Positions 1 to 4,925 are shown, numbered from the stretch's first letter. The stretch is DNA of 6,413 bases from Schaalia odontolytica (GCA_958415245.1 CATYYP010000110.1:1-6413); one strand, 5' to 3'. Translations and numbers: made by a program. The notes: generated by a model from the sequence alone, not told the origin.

Positions 1-58
1 CCTTGGCGGGCAGGGCGCGCGATAGGGTCTTCGACAGGGCGCGTACGGTGAGCTTCAC
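1..58 (-). CDS. 5' end of an unidentified gene, cut by the window edge
   Basis: A GTG codon at 58-56 (minus strand) is preceded by a perfect AGGAGG Shine-Dalgarno sequence 5 nt upstream (about 64-69). The frame stays open to the window edge. The 19 visible residues begin MKLTVRALSKTL and are basic (several K/R, no acidic residue). That is too little to assign a family; it does not resemble the N-terminus of serine acetyltransferase (CysE), a common cysK neighbour. The gene lies downstream of cysK on the same strand, beyond a long inverted repeat, so it may be a separate transcription unit or depend on readthrough. The call rests only on the start signal and open frame. Confidence 0.5.
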   Translation of the reverse strand, partial: MKLTVRALSKTLSRALPAK

Positions 59-96
59 AAGGTCCTCCTGGATGGTCGACTGAGACGGAAACGCAC

Positions 97-129
97 AGGT
101 GGCCCCGGACATTCCATCCGGGGCCACCT
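97..129 (-). terminator. 13-bp inverted repeat downstream of cysK, probable terminator
   Basis: Bases 97-109 (AGGTGGCCCCGGA) are the exact reverse complement of 117-129 (TCCGGGGCCACCT), with a 7-nt loop. The hairpin begins 21 nt after the cysK stop codon and is very GC-rich. On the minus strand the bases after the stem are GTGCGTTTCC, only a weak U-tract. It fits the imperfect intrinsic terminators common in high-GC actinobacteria. It may also act as a 3' stabilising hairpin. Confidence 0.7.
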
Positions 130-150
130 TAGCGCGTCAAGCTGGAAAGA

Positions 151-1083
151 TCAGTCCTCGAGGCCCGCGAACAGGGCAGTCGAGAGGTAACGCTCACCGG
201 TGTCGGGCAGGAGCGTGACGATCTTCTTGCCGGCCAGCTCGGGGCGGGCGGCGACGGCGGCCGTTCCGGCCAGGGCAGCGCCCGAGGAGATGCCCACGAG
301 CAGACCCTCTTCGGCGGCAGCGCGGCGAGCGAACTCGAGGGCCTGCGCGGTCTCGACGGAGATGACCTCGTCCACGATGTCCGCGTCGAAGGTCTCGGGC
401 ACGAAGTTGGGCATGAGGCCCTGGATGCCGTGCGGGCCGGGGGTGCCGCCCGTCAGCAGGGGAGACTCGGCGGGCTGAACGGCGATGATGCGCACGTTCG
501 GGTTCTTCTCCTTGAGGACCTTCGCGACGCCCGAGATGGTGCCGCCCGTGCCGACGCCGGCGACGAAGACGTCAACCTGGCCGTCGGTGTCGGCCCAGAT
601 CTCCTCGCCGGTGTGTGCGACGTGGGCGGCCGGGTTGGCGGGGTTGGTGAACTGGGAGGCGATGATGGCGCCGGGACGCTCGGAGGCGATGCGCTCGGCC
701 TCGGCGACGGCCGCGGAGACGCCGCCCTTCGGGTCGGTGAGGACCAGCTCGGCACCGAAGGCGCGCACGATCGCGCGGCGCTCGACGGACATCGAGGCGG
801 GCATGACGATGACGACCTTGTAGCCGCGTGCCGCGCCGACCATCGACAGGGCGATACCCGTGTTACCGGAGGTGGCCTCGACGATCGTGCCGCCGGGGGC
901 CAGGGCGCCCGAGGCCTCGGCCGCGTCGATGATCGAACGGGCGATGCGATCCTTCACGGAGGAAGCGGGGTTGAATGCCTCGACCTTGGCGACCACGTCG
1001 ACGCCGTCACCGGCAACGTGGTTAATGCGGACGAGGGGGGTACCGCCGATCAGATCGGCGACGGTGGAGGCGATGCGAGCCAT
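151..1083 (-). CDS. cysK: Cysteine synthase A (O-acetylserine sulfhydrylase)
   Basis: A cytoplasmic PLP enzyme of 310 residues, the usual CysK length, which converts O-acetylserine plus sulfide to cysteine and acetate in the last step of cysteine synthesis. Recognisable in order: IGGTPLV (12-18); PASSVKDR (39-46) with the PLP Schiff-base lysine K44; the substrate loop TSGNTG (71-76); the phosphate-binding loop GTGGT (178-182); the PHGIQG segment (217-222) followed by NFVPE; GISSG (264-268), whose serine contacts the pyridine nitrogen; and LLPDTGERYLST near the C-terminus. The ATG start is supported by AGGAAGGA at 1097-1090, 6 nt away. The gene lies 36 bp behind yigZ and is probably co-transcribed with it, since I see no convincing promoter in the gap. 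A cystathionine beta-synthase is unlikely because the protein is short and has the CysK-type PHGIQG segment. Confidence 0.97.
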   Translation of the reverse strand: MARIASTVADLIGGTPLVRINHVAGDGVDVVAKVEAFNPASSVKDRIARSIIDAAEASGALAPGGTIVEATSGNTGIALSMVGAARGYKVVIVMPASMSVERRAIVRAFGAELVLTDPKGGVSAAVAEAERIASERPGAIIASQFTNPANPAAHVAHTGEEIWADTDGQVDVFVAGVGTGGTISGVAKVLKEKNPNVRIIAVQPAESPLLTGGTPGPHGIQGLMPNFVPETFDADIVDEVISVETAQALEFARRAAAEEGLLVGISSGAALAGTAAVAARPELAGKKIVTLLPDTGERYLSTALFAGLED

Positions 1084-1113
1084 GAGGGGTCCTTCCTAAG
1101 CAGGTGTACCCCT
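1084..1113 (-). promoter_or_regulatory. Inverted repeat enclosing the cysK ribosome-binding site
   Basis: AGGGGT at 1085-1090 and ACCCCT at 1108-1113 form a 6-bp inverted repeat. Its loop holds most of the purine-rich Shine-Dalgarno sequence AGGAAGGA (1097-1090, minus strand) that serves cysK. On the mRNA the stem would sit immediately 5' of the ATG. It could modulate cysK initiation independently of the upstream gene, but the stem is short and this could be chance. Confidence 0.3.
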
Positions 1114-1119
1114 GAATTG

Positions 1120-1776
1120 TCATCCCGCGCTCGGAACCTCGTCTAGTTCAATGCGCCGTGTTTCCACGTAGCGAAACTTTGCAACACCGGACGAGGCCTG
1201 GGCCAGGCACGCGTCAATAGAGTCTCGGTCGCTCGGATCGATGGCAATGCGTAGCGTGACATCCGCGCCCCAGATCGTGTCGATGACAGCGGCTCCTCGT
1301 GCGCGAAGCTCGGACTCGATGCGACCCGCGTCCCCGGGGTTCAGCTGGGTTTCGAGGACGTCGCGCCCGACCAGATAAGCGATGGGGGCACGGGCGACGG
1401 CCTCGGACACGGAGGTGGAGTAGGCGCGCACGAGGCCGCCCCCGCCCAGGAGGATTCCGCCGAAGTAGCGGGTGACGACCGCCGTCGCGTTCCACGTGTC
1501 GGAGGCGCGGAGGGCCTCCAGCATCGGGGTGCCGGCGGTGCCCGAGGGTTCGCCGTCGTCCGATGAATGCTGCAAAGGTGCGGCGTCTGGCGGGTCGATC
1601 AGGTATGCGGAGCAGTTATGGCGGGCCTGCGGGTGCTCGGCTTTGACCGCGTCGATGAGCTCGCGAGCCTCCTCGGGGGTGTCCGTCCGGGCGAGTGTCG
1701 TAATAAAACGGGAACGCTTGATCTCAATCTCGTGGGTGAGGAGCGTGCCGGAGGCGAGCGTGCGAAGAGCGGACAT
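1120..1776 (-). CDS. yigZ: YigZ / IMPACT family protein
   Basis: A 218-residue cytoplasmic protein with the length and two-domain plan of bacterial YigZ. The N-terminal IMPACT (UPF0029) domain shows KRSRFI (20-25), HNCSAYLI (53-60), SSDDGEPSGTAGTPMLEAL (71-89) and VVTRYFGGILLGGGGLVRAYS (100-120), all family signatures. Residues from about 137 on match the DUF1949 position. The eukaryotic homologue IMPACT/YIH1 binds GCN1 and influences eIF2-alpha kinase signalling; the bacterial role is unsettled and I do not assign a reaction. The ATG at 1776 has no Shine-Dalgarno sequence but follows a -10-like TAAACT by exactly 6 nt, so translation is probably leaderless. It is the first gene of a yigZ-cysK unit. 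Confidence 0.93.
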   Translation of the reverse strand: MSALRTLASGTLLTHEIEIKRSRFITTLARTDTPEEARELIDAVKAEHPQARHNCSAYLIDPPDAAPLQHSSDDGEPSGTAGTPMLEALRASDTWNATAVVTRYFGGILLGGGGLVRAYSTSVSEAVARAPIAYLVGRDVLETQLNPGDAGRIESELRARGAAVIDTIWGADVTLRIAIDPSDRDSIDACLAQASSGVAKFRYVETRRIELDEVPSAG

Positions 1777-1782
1777 GCGCCC

Positions 1783-1788
1783 AGTTTA
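1783..1788 (-). promoter_or_regulatory. -10 box of a probable leaderless yigZ promoter
   Basis: On the minus strand TAAACT (matching TANNNT) is followed by GGGCGC and then the yigZ ATG. A transcript starting 6-7 nt after the -10 box would begin at or next to the A of ATG, leaving no room for a ribosome-binding site, and none is seen. No good -35 box lies 16-18 nt upstream, which is common in actinobacterial promoters. The same arrangement, with 11 of 12 identical bases from ACT to ATG, occurs at 3732-3743. Confidence 0.6.
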
Positions 1789-1869
1789 AGGGAGAGGGCC
1801 GGCGCCAGTCTGTAACCAGGATCGCAGGCGCCTAGGCTCTCGCGATGTGCTTCAGGGACTGGTCCATGA

Positions 1870-1875
1870 TAACCT
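1870..1875 (+). promoter_or_regulatory. Possible -10 box for rpmF
   Basis: TAACCT fits the TANNNT pattern of actinobacterial housekeeping promoters and would give a start near 1882 and an untranslated leader of about 69 nt. The -35 region is not recognisable. TAGGCT at 1833-1838 is an alternative. Weak evidence based on pattern alone. Confidence 0.25.
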
Positions 1876-1890
1876 TGTCGAGTTGTCGCC

Positions 1891-1909
1891 GTGCGCCCGC
1901 GTGGCGCAC
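1891..1909 (+). promoter_or_regulatory. Hairpin in the rpmF leader
   Basis: GTGCGCC (1891-1897) and GGCGCAC (1903-1909) form a perfect 7-bp GC-rich stem with a 5-nt loop, ending 41 nt before the rpmF ATG. If transcription starts near 1882, this lies in the 5' untranslated region. It could stabilise the mRNA or serve as a protein-binding site. It has no U-tract, so it is not an evident terminator. Confidence 0.35.
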
Positions 1910-1950
1910 CGATCAGAATAGTCGTCGAGAAAGAAGAGGAGCGGTAAGAC

Positions 1951-2121
1951 ATGGCAGTTCCCAAGCGTAAGATGTCCCGTGCGAACACCCGCACCCGCCG
2001 GTCTACCTGGAAGGCTGATCTTACCGAGCTGAACACCGTCAAGGTTGCCGGCCGTGAGATCCGCGTGCCCCGCCGCCTGGCCAAGGCCTACAAGAACGGC
2101 CTCCTGGACGTCGAGGGCTGA
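1951..2121 (+). CDS. rpmF: 50S ribosomal protein L32
   Basis: A 56-residue basic protein that starts [22 protein letters not shown], the conserved L32 N-terminal extension that reaches into the large subunit. It continues with [15 protein letters not shown] in its C-terminal half, matching the actinobacterial type as I recall it from mycobacteria. It contains no cysteine, so it lacks the four-Cys zinc ribbon of many Firmicute L32 proteins and should be zinc-independent. The start is supported by AGGAG at 1937-1941, 9 nt upstream of the ATG. The gene stands alone: it has its own terminator 17 nt after the stop and is divergent from yigZ, without the yceD (DUF177) neighbour that often precedes rpmF elsewhere. 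The next gene is an unrelated transporter. Confidence 0.97.
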   Translation: MAVPKRKMSRANTRTRRSTWKADLTELNTVKVAGREIRVPRRLAKAYKNGLLDVEG

Positions 2122-2137
2122 CCTCGCATCCACGCAC

Positions 2138-2168
2138 GGGCCCGGGACTTGTTGTCCCGGGCCTTTGT
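2138..2168 (+). terminator. Intrinsic terminator of rpmF
   Basis: GCCCGGGAC (2140-2148) and GTCCCGGGC (2154-2162) form a 9-bp perfect stem. It extends by G2139-C2163 and a G-U pair, with a TTGTT loop, and is followed by CTTTGT. It starts 17 nt after the rpmF stop codon. Stem strength, position and the short T-run make this the clearest intrinsic terminator in the window. Confidence 0.85.
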
Positions 2169-2240
2169 CATGCCCATCATTGCTGAGCGTTCGGAGAACA
2201 CCCTTACGGTCGTCGACGCGAGCTGCATTCAACTACCCGA

Positions 2241-2246
2241 AAAGGA
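2241..2246 (+). promoter_or_regulatory. Ribosome-binding site fixing the antiporter start
   Basis: AAAGGA lies 6 nt before ATG 2253 and supports that start over internal candidates. Upstream, TACGGT at 2205-2210 with TTGCTG at 2180-2185 (19-nt spacer) is the best promoter-like pair I can find between the rpmF terminator and this gene, but it is weak. Confidence 0.5.
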
Positions 2247-2252
2247 TCGCAC

Positions 2253-3524
2253 ATGAGCCTGCCACTGTCTCTGCCTGCCGCGAGCGGGGGAGTGGGCCAC
2301 GGCCTCGTCGCCGCGTCGAGCACGAGTGGCACCGAGGGAGCCATCGTCTCCCTCTTCCTGATTGCCGCCGCTGCGGCTGTCGCGCCCCTGCTGTCCTCGC
2401 TCACGCGCAAGCGCGTGCCCGACGTCGTCTGGCTGCTCATCCTCGGTGTCATCATCGGGCCGAACGTTCTGGGACTCGCATCCCTCACTGAGCCGATCTC
2501 CGTGTTCCGCGAGGTTGGCATGGGCATGCTTTTCCTCATCGCGGGCACCGAGATCGACGTTGAAGAGGTGCATGGGCGGGCGGGGAGGCGCTCGCTGCTC
2601 ACGTGGCTGGCGTGCTTCGGTATCGGCCTGGCCGTCTCCTGGGTGGCGGTCGCCGCGTCGGGGACGACGGGGGTTGCCACCGCCACGTACATCGCGCTGG
2701 CGATCGCGCTGACGTCGACGGCGCTCGGCACCCTGCTGCCCATCCTCATGGAGGCCGGCGTCATGGGGACGACGATCGGCAAGGCCGTCCTCGTCCACGG
2801 CGCCGTCGGCGAGCTCGCACCCATCATCGCCATGTCGCTGCTGCTGTCCGCGCGTAGCCCGTGGGCCGCAGCGATCGTTCTTTTGCTCTTTGCGTTGGCC
2901 ACGGTCCTTGCGGTTGCCATCCCGACGCGCTTCATCCTCAAGCATCCCGCGATCGGGCGGACGATCCTGCACGGGGCGCAGACCTCGCAAAAGACGCTCA
3001 TGCGCGTTGTCATGCTGGTCCTCACTGGCCTTATGGCGCTGTCGGCGGTCATGGAACTGGACATGGTGCTCGGCGCGTTCGCGGCCGGCATCATCGTGCG
3101 TGCGCTGGCGCCCGGCAACTTCACGATGGTTGAGGGCGAGCTGCGCACCCTCGGCTTCTCCTTCCTGATCCCGCTGTTCTTCGTCACCTCGGGCATGAAC
3201 ATCTCGCTGAGCGCCGTCGCGGGCTACCCGTTCCTGCTCGTCGCCTTCGTCGGCGCGATCCTTGTGGTGCGCGGCGTGCCCATCGTCCTTCTCGAACGCT
3301 TCCACGGATCGATCGAGCGAGTCGGCTGGACGGACGCGACGCGCATCGGCCTGTACGGTGCGACAGGCCTGCCGATCATCGTCGCCGTCACCGGACTGGG
3401 CGTCTCGACGGGTGTCCTGCCCGCGTGGCTCGCCTCGCTGCTCGTCGTCGCGGGCGCGATGTCCGTGCTGATCTTCCCGCTGCTCGCCTTCCTGCTGGGG
3501 CGCGCTGGTGGAAAGGCAAGCTAA
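2253..3524 (+). CDS. Cation:proton antiporter, CPA2 (Kef/NapA-like) family
   Basis: A 423-residue integral membrane protein made almost entirely of hydrophobic segments, starting near residues 31-49 and 58-75. It fits the Na+/H+ exchanger domain of monovalent cation:proton antiporter-2 transporters. Family marks: RVPDVVWLLILGVIIGPNVLG (54-74), MLFLIAGTEID (92-102, the FLxGLExD element), TSTALGTLLPIL (155-166), and FFVTSGMNISL (309-319, the FFVxxGMxxxL element). The membrane acid that carries protons and ions in this family (Asp in KefC QD or NapA ND pairs) aligns by eye with E187 in VHGAVGE, preceded by Gly. There is no C-terminal TrkA-N/RCK domain, so the protein is not a full KefB/KefC with ligand gating. 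The likely role is Na+ or K+ exchange for protons in pH or salt homeostasis; the ion cannot be read from sequence. It appears monocistronic. Confidence 0.88.
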   Translation: MSLPLSLPAASGGVGHGLVAASSTSGTEGAIVSLFLIAAAAAVAPLLSSLTRKRVPDVVWLLILGVIIGPNVLGLASLTEPISVFREVGMGMLFLIAGTEIDVEEVHGRAGRRSLLTWLACFGIGLAVSWVAVAASGTTGVATATYIALAIALTSTALGTLLPILMEAGVMGTTIGKAVLVHGAVGELAPIIAMSLLLSARSPWAAAIVLLLFALATVLAVAIPTRFILKHPAIGRTILHGAQTSQKTLMRVVMLVLTGLMALSAVMELDMVLGAFAAGIIVRALAPGNFTMVEGELRTLGFSFLIPLFFVTSGMNISLSAVAGYPFLLVAFVGAILVVRGVPIVLLERFHGSIERVGWTDATRIGLYGATGLPIIVAVTGLGVSTGVLPAWLASLLVVAGAMSVLIFPLLAFLLGRAGGKAS

Positions 3525-3537
3525 CCTCCGCTAGTCT
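3509..3537 (+). promoter_or_regulatory. Probable tRNA-Arg promoter, -35 inside the antiporter 3' end
   Basis: TGGAAA (3509-3514, four of six matches to TTGACA) and TAGTCT (3532-3537, matching TANNNT) are 17 nt apart. Transcription would start near 3544, some 16 nt before the mature tRNA. The -35 element overlaps the last codons of the antiporter gene. Spacing is ideal, but sequence matches are moderate. Confidence 0.45.
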
Positions 3538-3559
3538 TACAGGCGGCGCACCGCGCCAC

Positions 3560-3635
3560 GCCTCCGTAGCTCAATGGATAGAGCAAGGGCCTTCTAATCC
3601 CGAGGTTGCAGGTTCGAGTCCTGTCGGAGGCGCCA
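3560..3635 (+). tRNA. tRNA-Arg (anticodon UCU)
   Basis: A complete cloverleaf. Acceptor GCCTCCG (3560-3566) pairs fully with CGGAGGC (3625-3631). D-stem GCTC/GAGC is 3569-3572 with 3581-3584. The anticodon loop CTTCTAA (3591-3597) holds TCT at 3593-3595. The variable loop is 5 nt (AGGTT). T-arm GCAGG-TTCGAGT-CCTGT spans 3608-3624. The discriminator is G3632 and CCA is encoded at 3633-3635. It reads the arginine codons AGA and AGG, rare in this GC-rich sequence. The anticodon stem is imperfect: three G-C pairs are flanked by A27.G43 and C31.U39 mismatches. It lies between the antiporter and a strong hairpin and is read in the same direction as both. Confidence 0.95.
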
Positions 3636-3646
3636 GCTATCTCTCT

Positions 3647-3674
3647 GCGCCCGTCTCATTCCTGAGACGGGCGC
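3647..3674 (+). terminator. 12-bp perfect hairpin after tRNA-Arg
   Basis: GCGCCCGTCTCA (3647-3658) is the exact reverse complement of TGAGACGGGCGC (3663-3674), with a TTCC loop, starting 11 nt after the encoded CCA. The base after the stem is T, but TGTCAC is not a real T-tract. It probably terminates the tRNA transcript and separates it from the metF leader. Confidence 0.72.
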
Positions 3675-3728
3675 TGTCACAAACTCCCGTTACGTGGACC
3701 CCTCCTGCGCCACCTGCACGAAGGCGGA

Positions 3729-3734
3729 CATACT
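3729..3734 (+). promoter_or_regulatory. -10 box of a probable metF-metE promoter starting at a leaderless ORF
   Basis: CATACT differs from TATACT only at its first base and keeps the key A at position 2 and T at position 6. Six nucleotides (GGGGGC) separate it from ATG 3741, so the expected transcription start is the A of that ATG. The -35 position 17 nt upstream (TGCGCC, 3706-3711) is poor. The sequence from ACT to ATG matches that before yigZ at 11 of 12 bases. I see no other comparably placed promoter between the tRNA terminator and metF. Confidence 0.5.
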
Positions 3735-3740
3735 GGGGGC

Positions 3741-3806
3741 ATGAACGCACGAACGAACACCACCCGTCGCATGTGCGGGTCTATTCGTGCCCGAATGTGC
3801 AGCTGA
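3741..3806 (+). CDS. Putative leaderless upstream ORF with two Met-Cys pairs
   Basis: ATG at 3741 opens 21 codons ending at TGA 3804-3806. The peptide has five arginines. Its sulfur residues are clustered: M11-C12 (3771-3776) and M19-C20 (3795-3800), both written ATGTGC, followed only by S21 and the stop. There is no Shine-Dalgarno sequence; instead a -10-like CATACT ends 6 nt before the ATG. Downstream, after 91 nt in a different frame, is metF, then metE. Known comparison: mycobacteria carry leaderless short ORFs with terminal cysteine codons that act as cysteine-responsive attenuators. I infer an analogous role for Met/Cys here. I do not recognise the peptide as a named family, and so short an ORF could exist by chance. 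The longer GTG-started frame from 3787 into metF would overlap its end. Confidence 0.5.
   Translation: MNARTNTTRRMCGSIRARMCS
3747..3796 (+). promoter_or_regulatory. Competing stem-loops in the metF leader
   Basis: GCACGAA (3747-3753) can pair with TTCGTGC (3784-3790), enclosing a second stem ACCCG (3762-3766) with CGGGT (3776-3780). Alternatively ATTCG (3783-3787) pairs locally with CGAAT (3792-3796) around a TGCC loop. The two folds use the same TTCG bases and exclude each other. All lie inside the small ORF, so a translating or stalled ribosome would decide between them. Drawn by eye; energies were not calculated. Confidence 0.35.
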
Positions 3807-3897
3807 CGCCGACGTCCGCCATTTCCTAGGCTCGCGCTCCACCACCCGCGCCAACGCGCACTCACGTGGAAGCCAGCCGCCACCCGAGAGTTACACC

Positions 3898-4881
3898 GTG
3901 CCCTTCTCAGACGACGCCTACGCCTGTCCCTGCACCCACGACCACGAGCCCACGCTCCTGTCCTTCGAGGTCATGCCCCCGCGCAAGCCCTCCCTGGAAG
4001 AACCCTTCTGGAACACTGTCGACCAGCTGCTGCGCGTGCGTCCCGACTTCATGTCCGTCACCTATGGCGCGGGCGGTAAGGATCGCTCCAACGCCCGTGC
4101 GACGGTCCGCCGCCTCGTGCGTGACACTCCGATCCAGCCGATCGCGCACCTGACCTGCGTGGGTAACTCGACCGAAGAGGTCGTCTCCACTGTCTACGAC
4201 TACCTGGACTCTGGTGTGCGCACCTTCCTGGCACTGCGCGGAGACCCGCCGGTGGGACAGGAAGGTTGGGAGCCCGGCCCGGGCGGCGTCGGCAGCGCCA
4301 CTGAGCTCATTCACCTGATTCGCACCGTCGAAAAGCGCCGCTGCGACGCCCATCCGGGTGAGGCGCTGCGCTCCGCCTTCAAGCCTCTGACGATCGCCGT
4401 CGCCGCGTTCCCTGCAGGCAACCCCGCAGCCGGAACCACGCCCGCTCAGGAAGTCGAGCGCCTCCTCGTCAAGCAGGCTGCAGGCGCCTCCTTCGCGATT
4501 ACGCAGCTCTTCTGGGACGCCGAGGTCTACGCCTCCTTCGTCGAACGCGCCCGCCGCGCCGGCGTCACCATCCCGATCGTACCCGGCCTGCTGCCGGCCA
4601 CCGACCCGGCCCGTCTGCGCCGCGTCCAAGACCTCACCGGTATTGAGGTCCCCGAATACCTGCTGACGACGCTTGCCGACTACCCCCACCAGGATGCGCG
4701 CGACGAGTTCGGCGCAGTCTTCGGCTCGCGCCTCATCCACTCCGTCCTGGAGGCGGGCGCACCCGGCGTCCACCTCTACACCTTCAACCGCTCCAAGCCC
4801 GTCTTGGACATCCTGGCCCTCATGGGAGTGAAGCCTGACCCGCTGCGGTCCCAGGCCTCGTCCCCCGAAACCCGCGCCTGA
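3898..4881 (+). CDS. metF: 5,10-methylenetetrahydrofolate reductase
   Basis: A FAD enzyme that reduces 5,10-methylene-THF to 5-methyl-THF, the methyl donor for methionine synthase. With the GTG start at 3898 it has 327 residues, near the bacterial MetF size. Seen: SFEVMPPR (22-29), where E24 matches the catalytic Glu of E. coli FEFFPPR; VTYGAGG (54-60); AHLTCVG (83-89); ALRGDPP (112-118), with D116 at the FAD/folate Asp; FAITQLFWD (199-207); and HLYTFNRS (292-299). GTG 3898 is chosen because GAGAG lies 7 nt upstream and the N-terminus then has normal length. The frame is also open from GTG 3787, which would add 37 low-complexity residues, has no ribosome-binding site and overlaps the small ORF. 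Odd: residues 10-16 read CPCTHDH. It is upstream of metE and probably co-transcribed. Confidence 0.95.
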   Translation: MPFSDDAYACPCTHDHEPTLLSFEVMPPRKPSLEEPFWNTVDQLLRVRPDFMSVTYGAGGKDRSNARATVRRLVRDTPIQPIAHLTCVGNSTEEVVSTVYDYLDSGVRTFLALRGDPPVGQEGWEPGPGGVGSATELIHLIRTVEKRRCDAHPGEALRSAFKPLTIAVAAFPAGNPAAGTTPAQEVERLLVKQAAGASFAITQLFWDAEVYASFVERARRAGVTIPIVPGLLPATDPARLRRVQDLTGIEVPEYLLTTLADYPHQDARDEFGAVFGSRLIHSVLEAGAPGVHLYTFNRSKPVLDILALMGVKPDPLRSQASSPETRA

Positions 4882-4894
4882 GCGCATCACCATC

Positions 4895-4925
4895 CACCCT
4901 GCGGCAGGGTGCGGGGTCTCCCCGC
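4895..4925 (+). repeat. Tandem hairpins between metF and metE
   Basis: CACCCTG (4895-4901) pairs with CAGGGTG (4905-4911) around a 3-nt loop. CGGGG (4912-4916) then pairs with CCCCG (4920-4924) around TCT, extendable by G4911-C4925. The two stems abut and compete for G4911. There is no T-tract, so these do not look like intrinsic terminators. They may stabilise processed mRNA ends or adjust the metF:metE ratio. The 80-bp gap otherwise holds only the metE ribosome-binding site. Confidence 0.45.

Noticed and set aside
2204..3305. Two long minus-strand frames across the antiporter
   Set aside because: Low-complexity Arg/Asp/Gly- or Ser/Pro/Thr-rich translations opposite a clear membrane protein; codon-bias shadows.
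3560..3674. tRNA-Arg as an integration site of a mobile element
   Set aside because: No integrase, no repeated tRNA 3' end and no foreign-looking genes; the flanks are housekeeping genes.
3723..3820. GGCGGAC (3723-3729) pairing with GTCCGCC (3814-3820) as a closing stem
   Set aside because: The pairing is perfect, but the left arm overlaps or precedes the -10 box, so it would not be in the RNA if transcription starts at 3741.
3787..3897. Upstream GTG extension of metF by 37 residues
   Set aside because: The frame is open, but there is no ribosome-binding site, the residues resemble no MetF N-terminus, and GTG 3898 has GAGAG 7 nt upstream and gives normal length.
3636..3897. SAM, SAH or cobalamin riboswitch ahead of metF
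   Set aside because: I looked for the B12 box and for SAM- and SAH-type conserved cores and found none; the stems there are better explained within a translated leader. An Rfam search would settle it.
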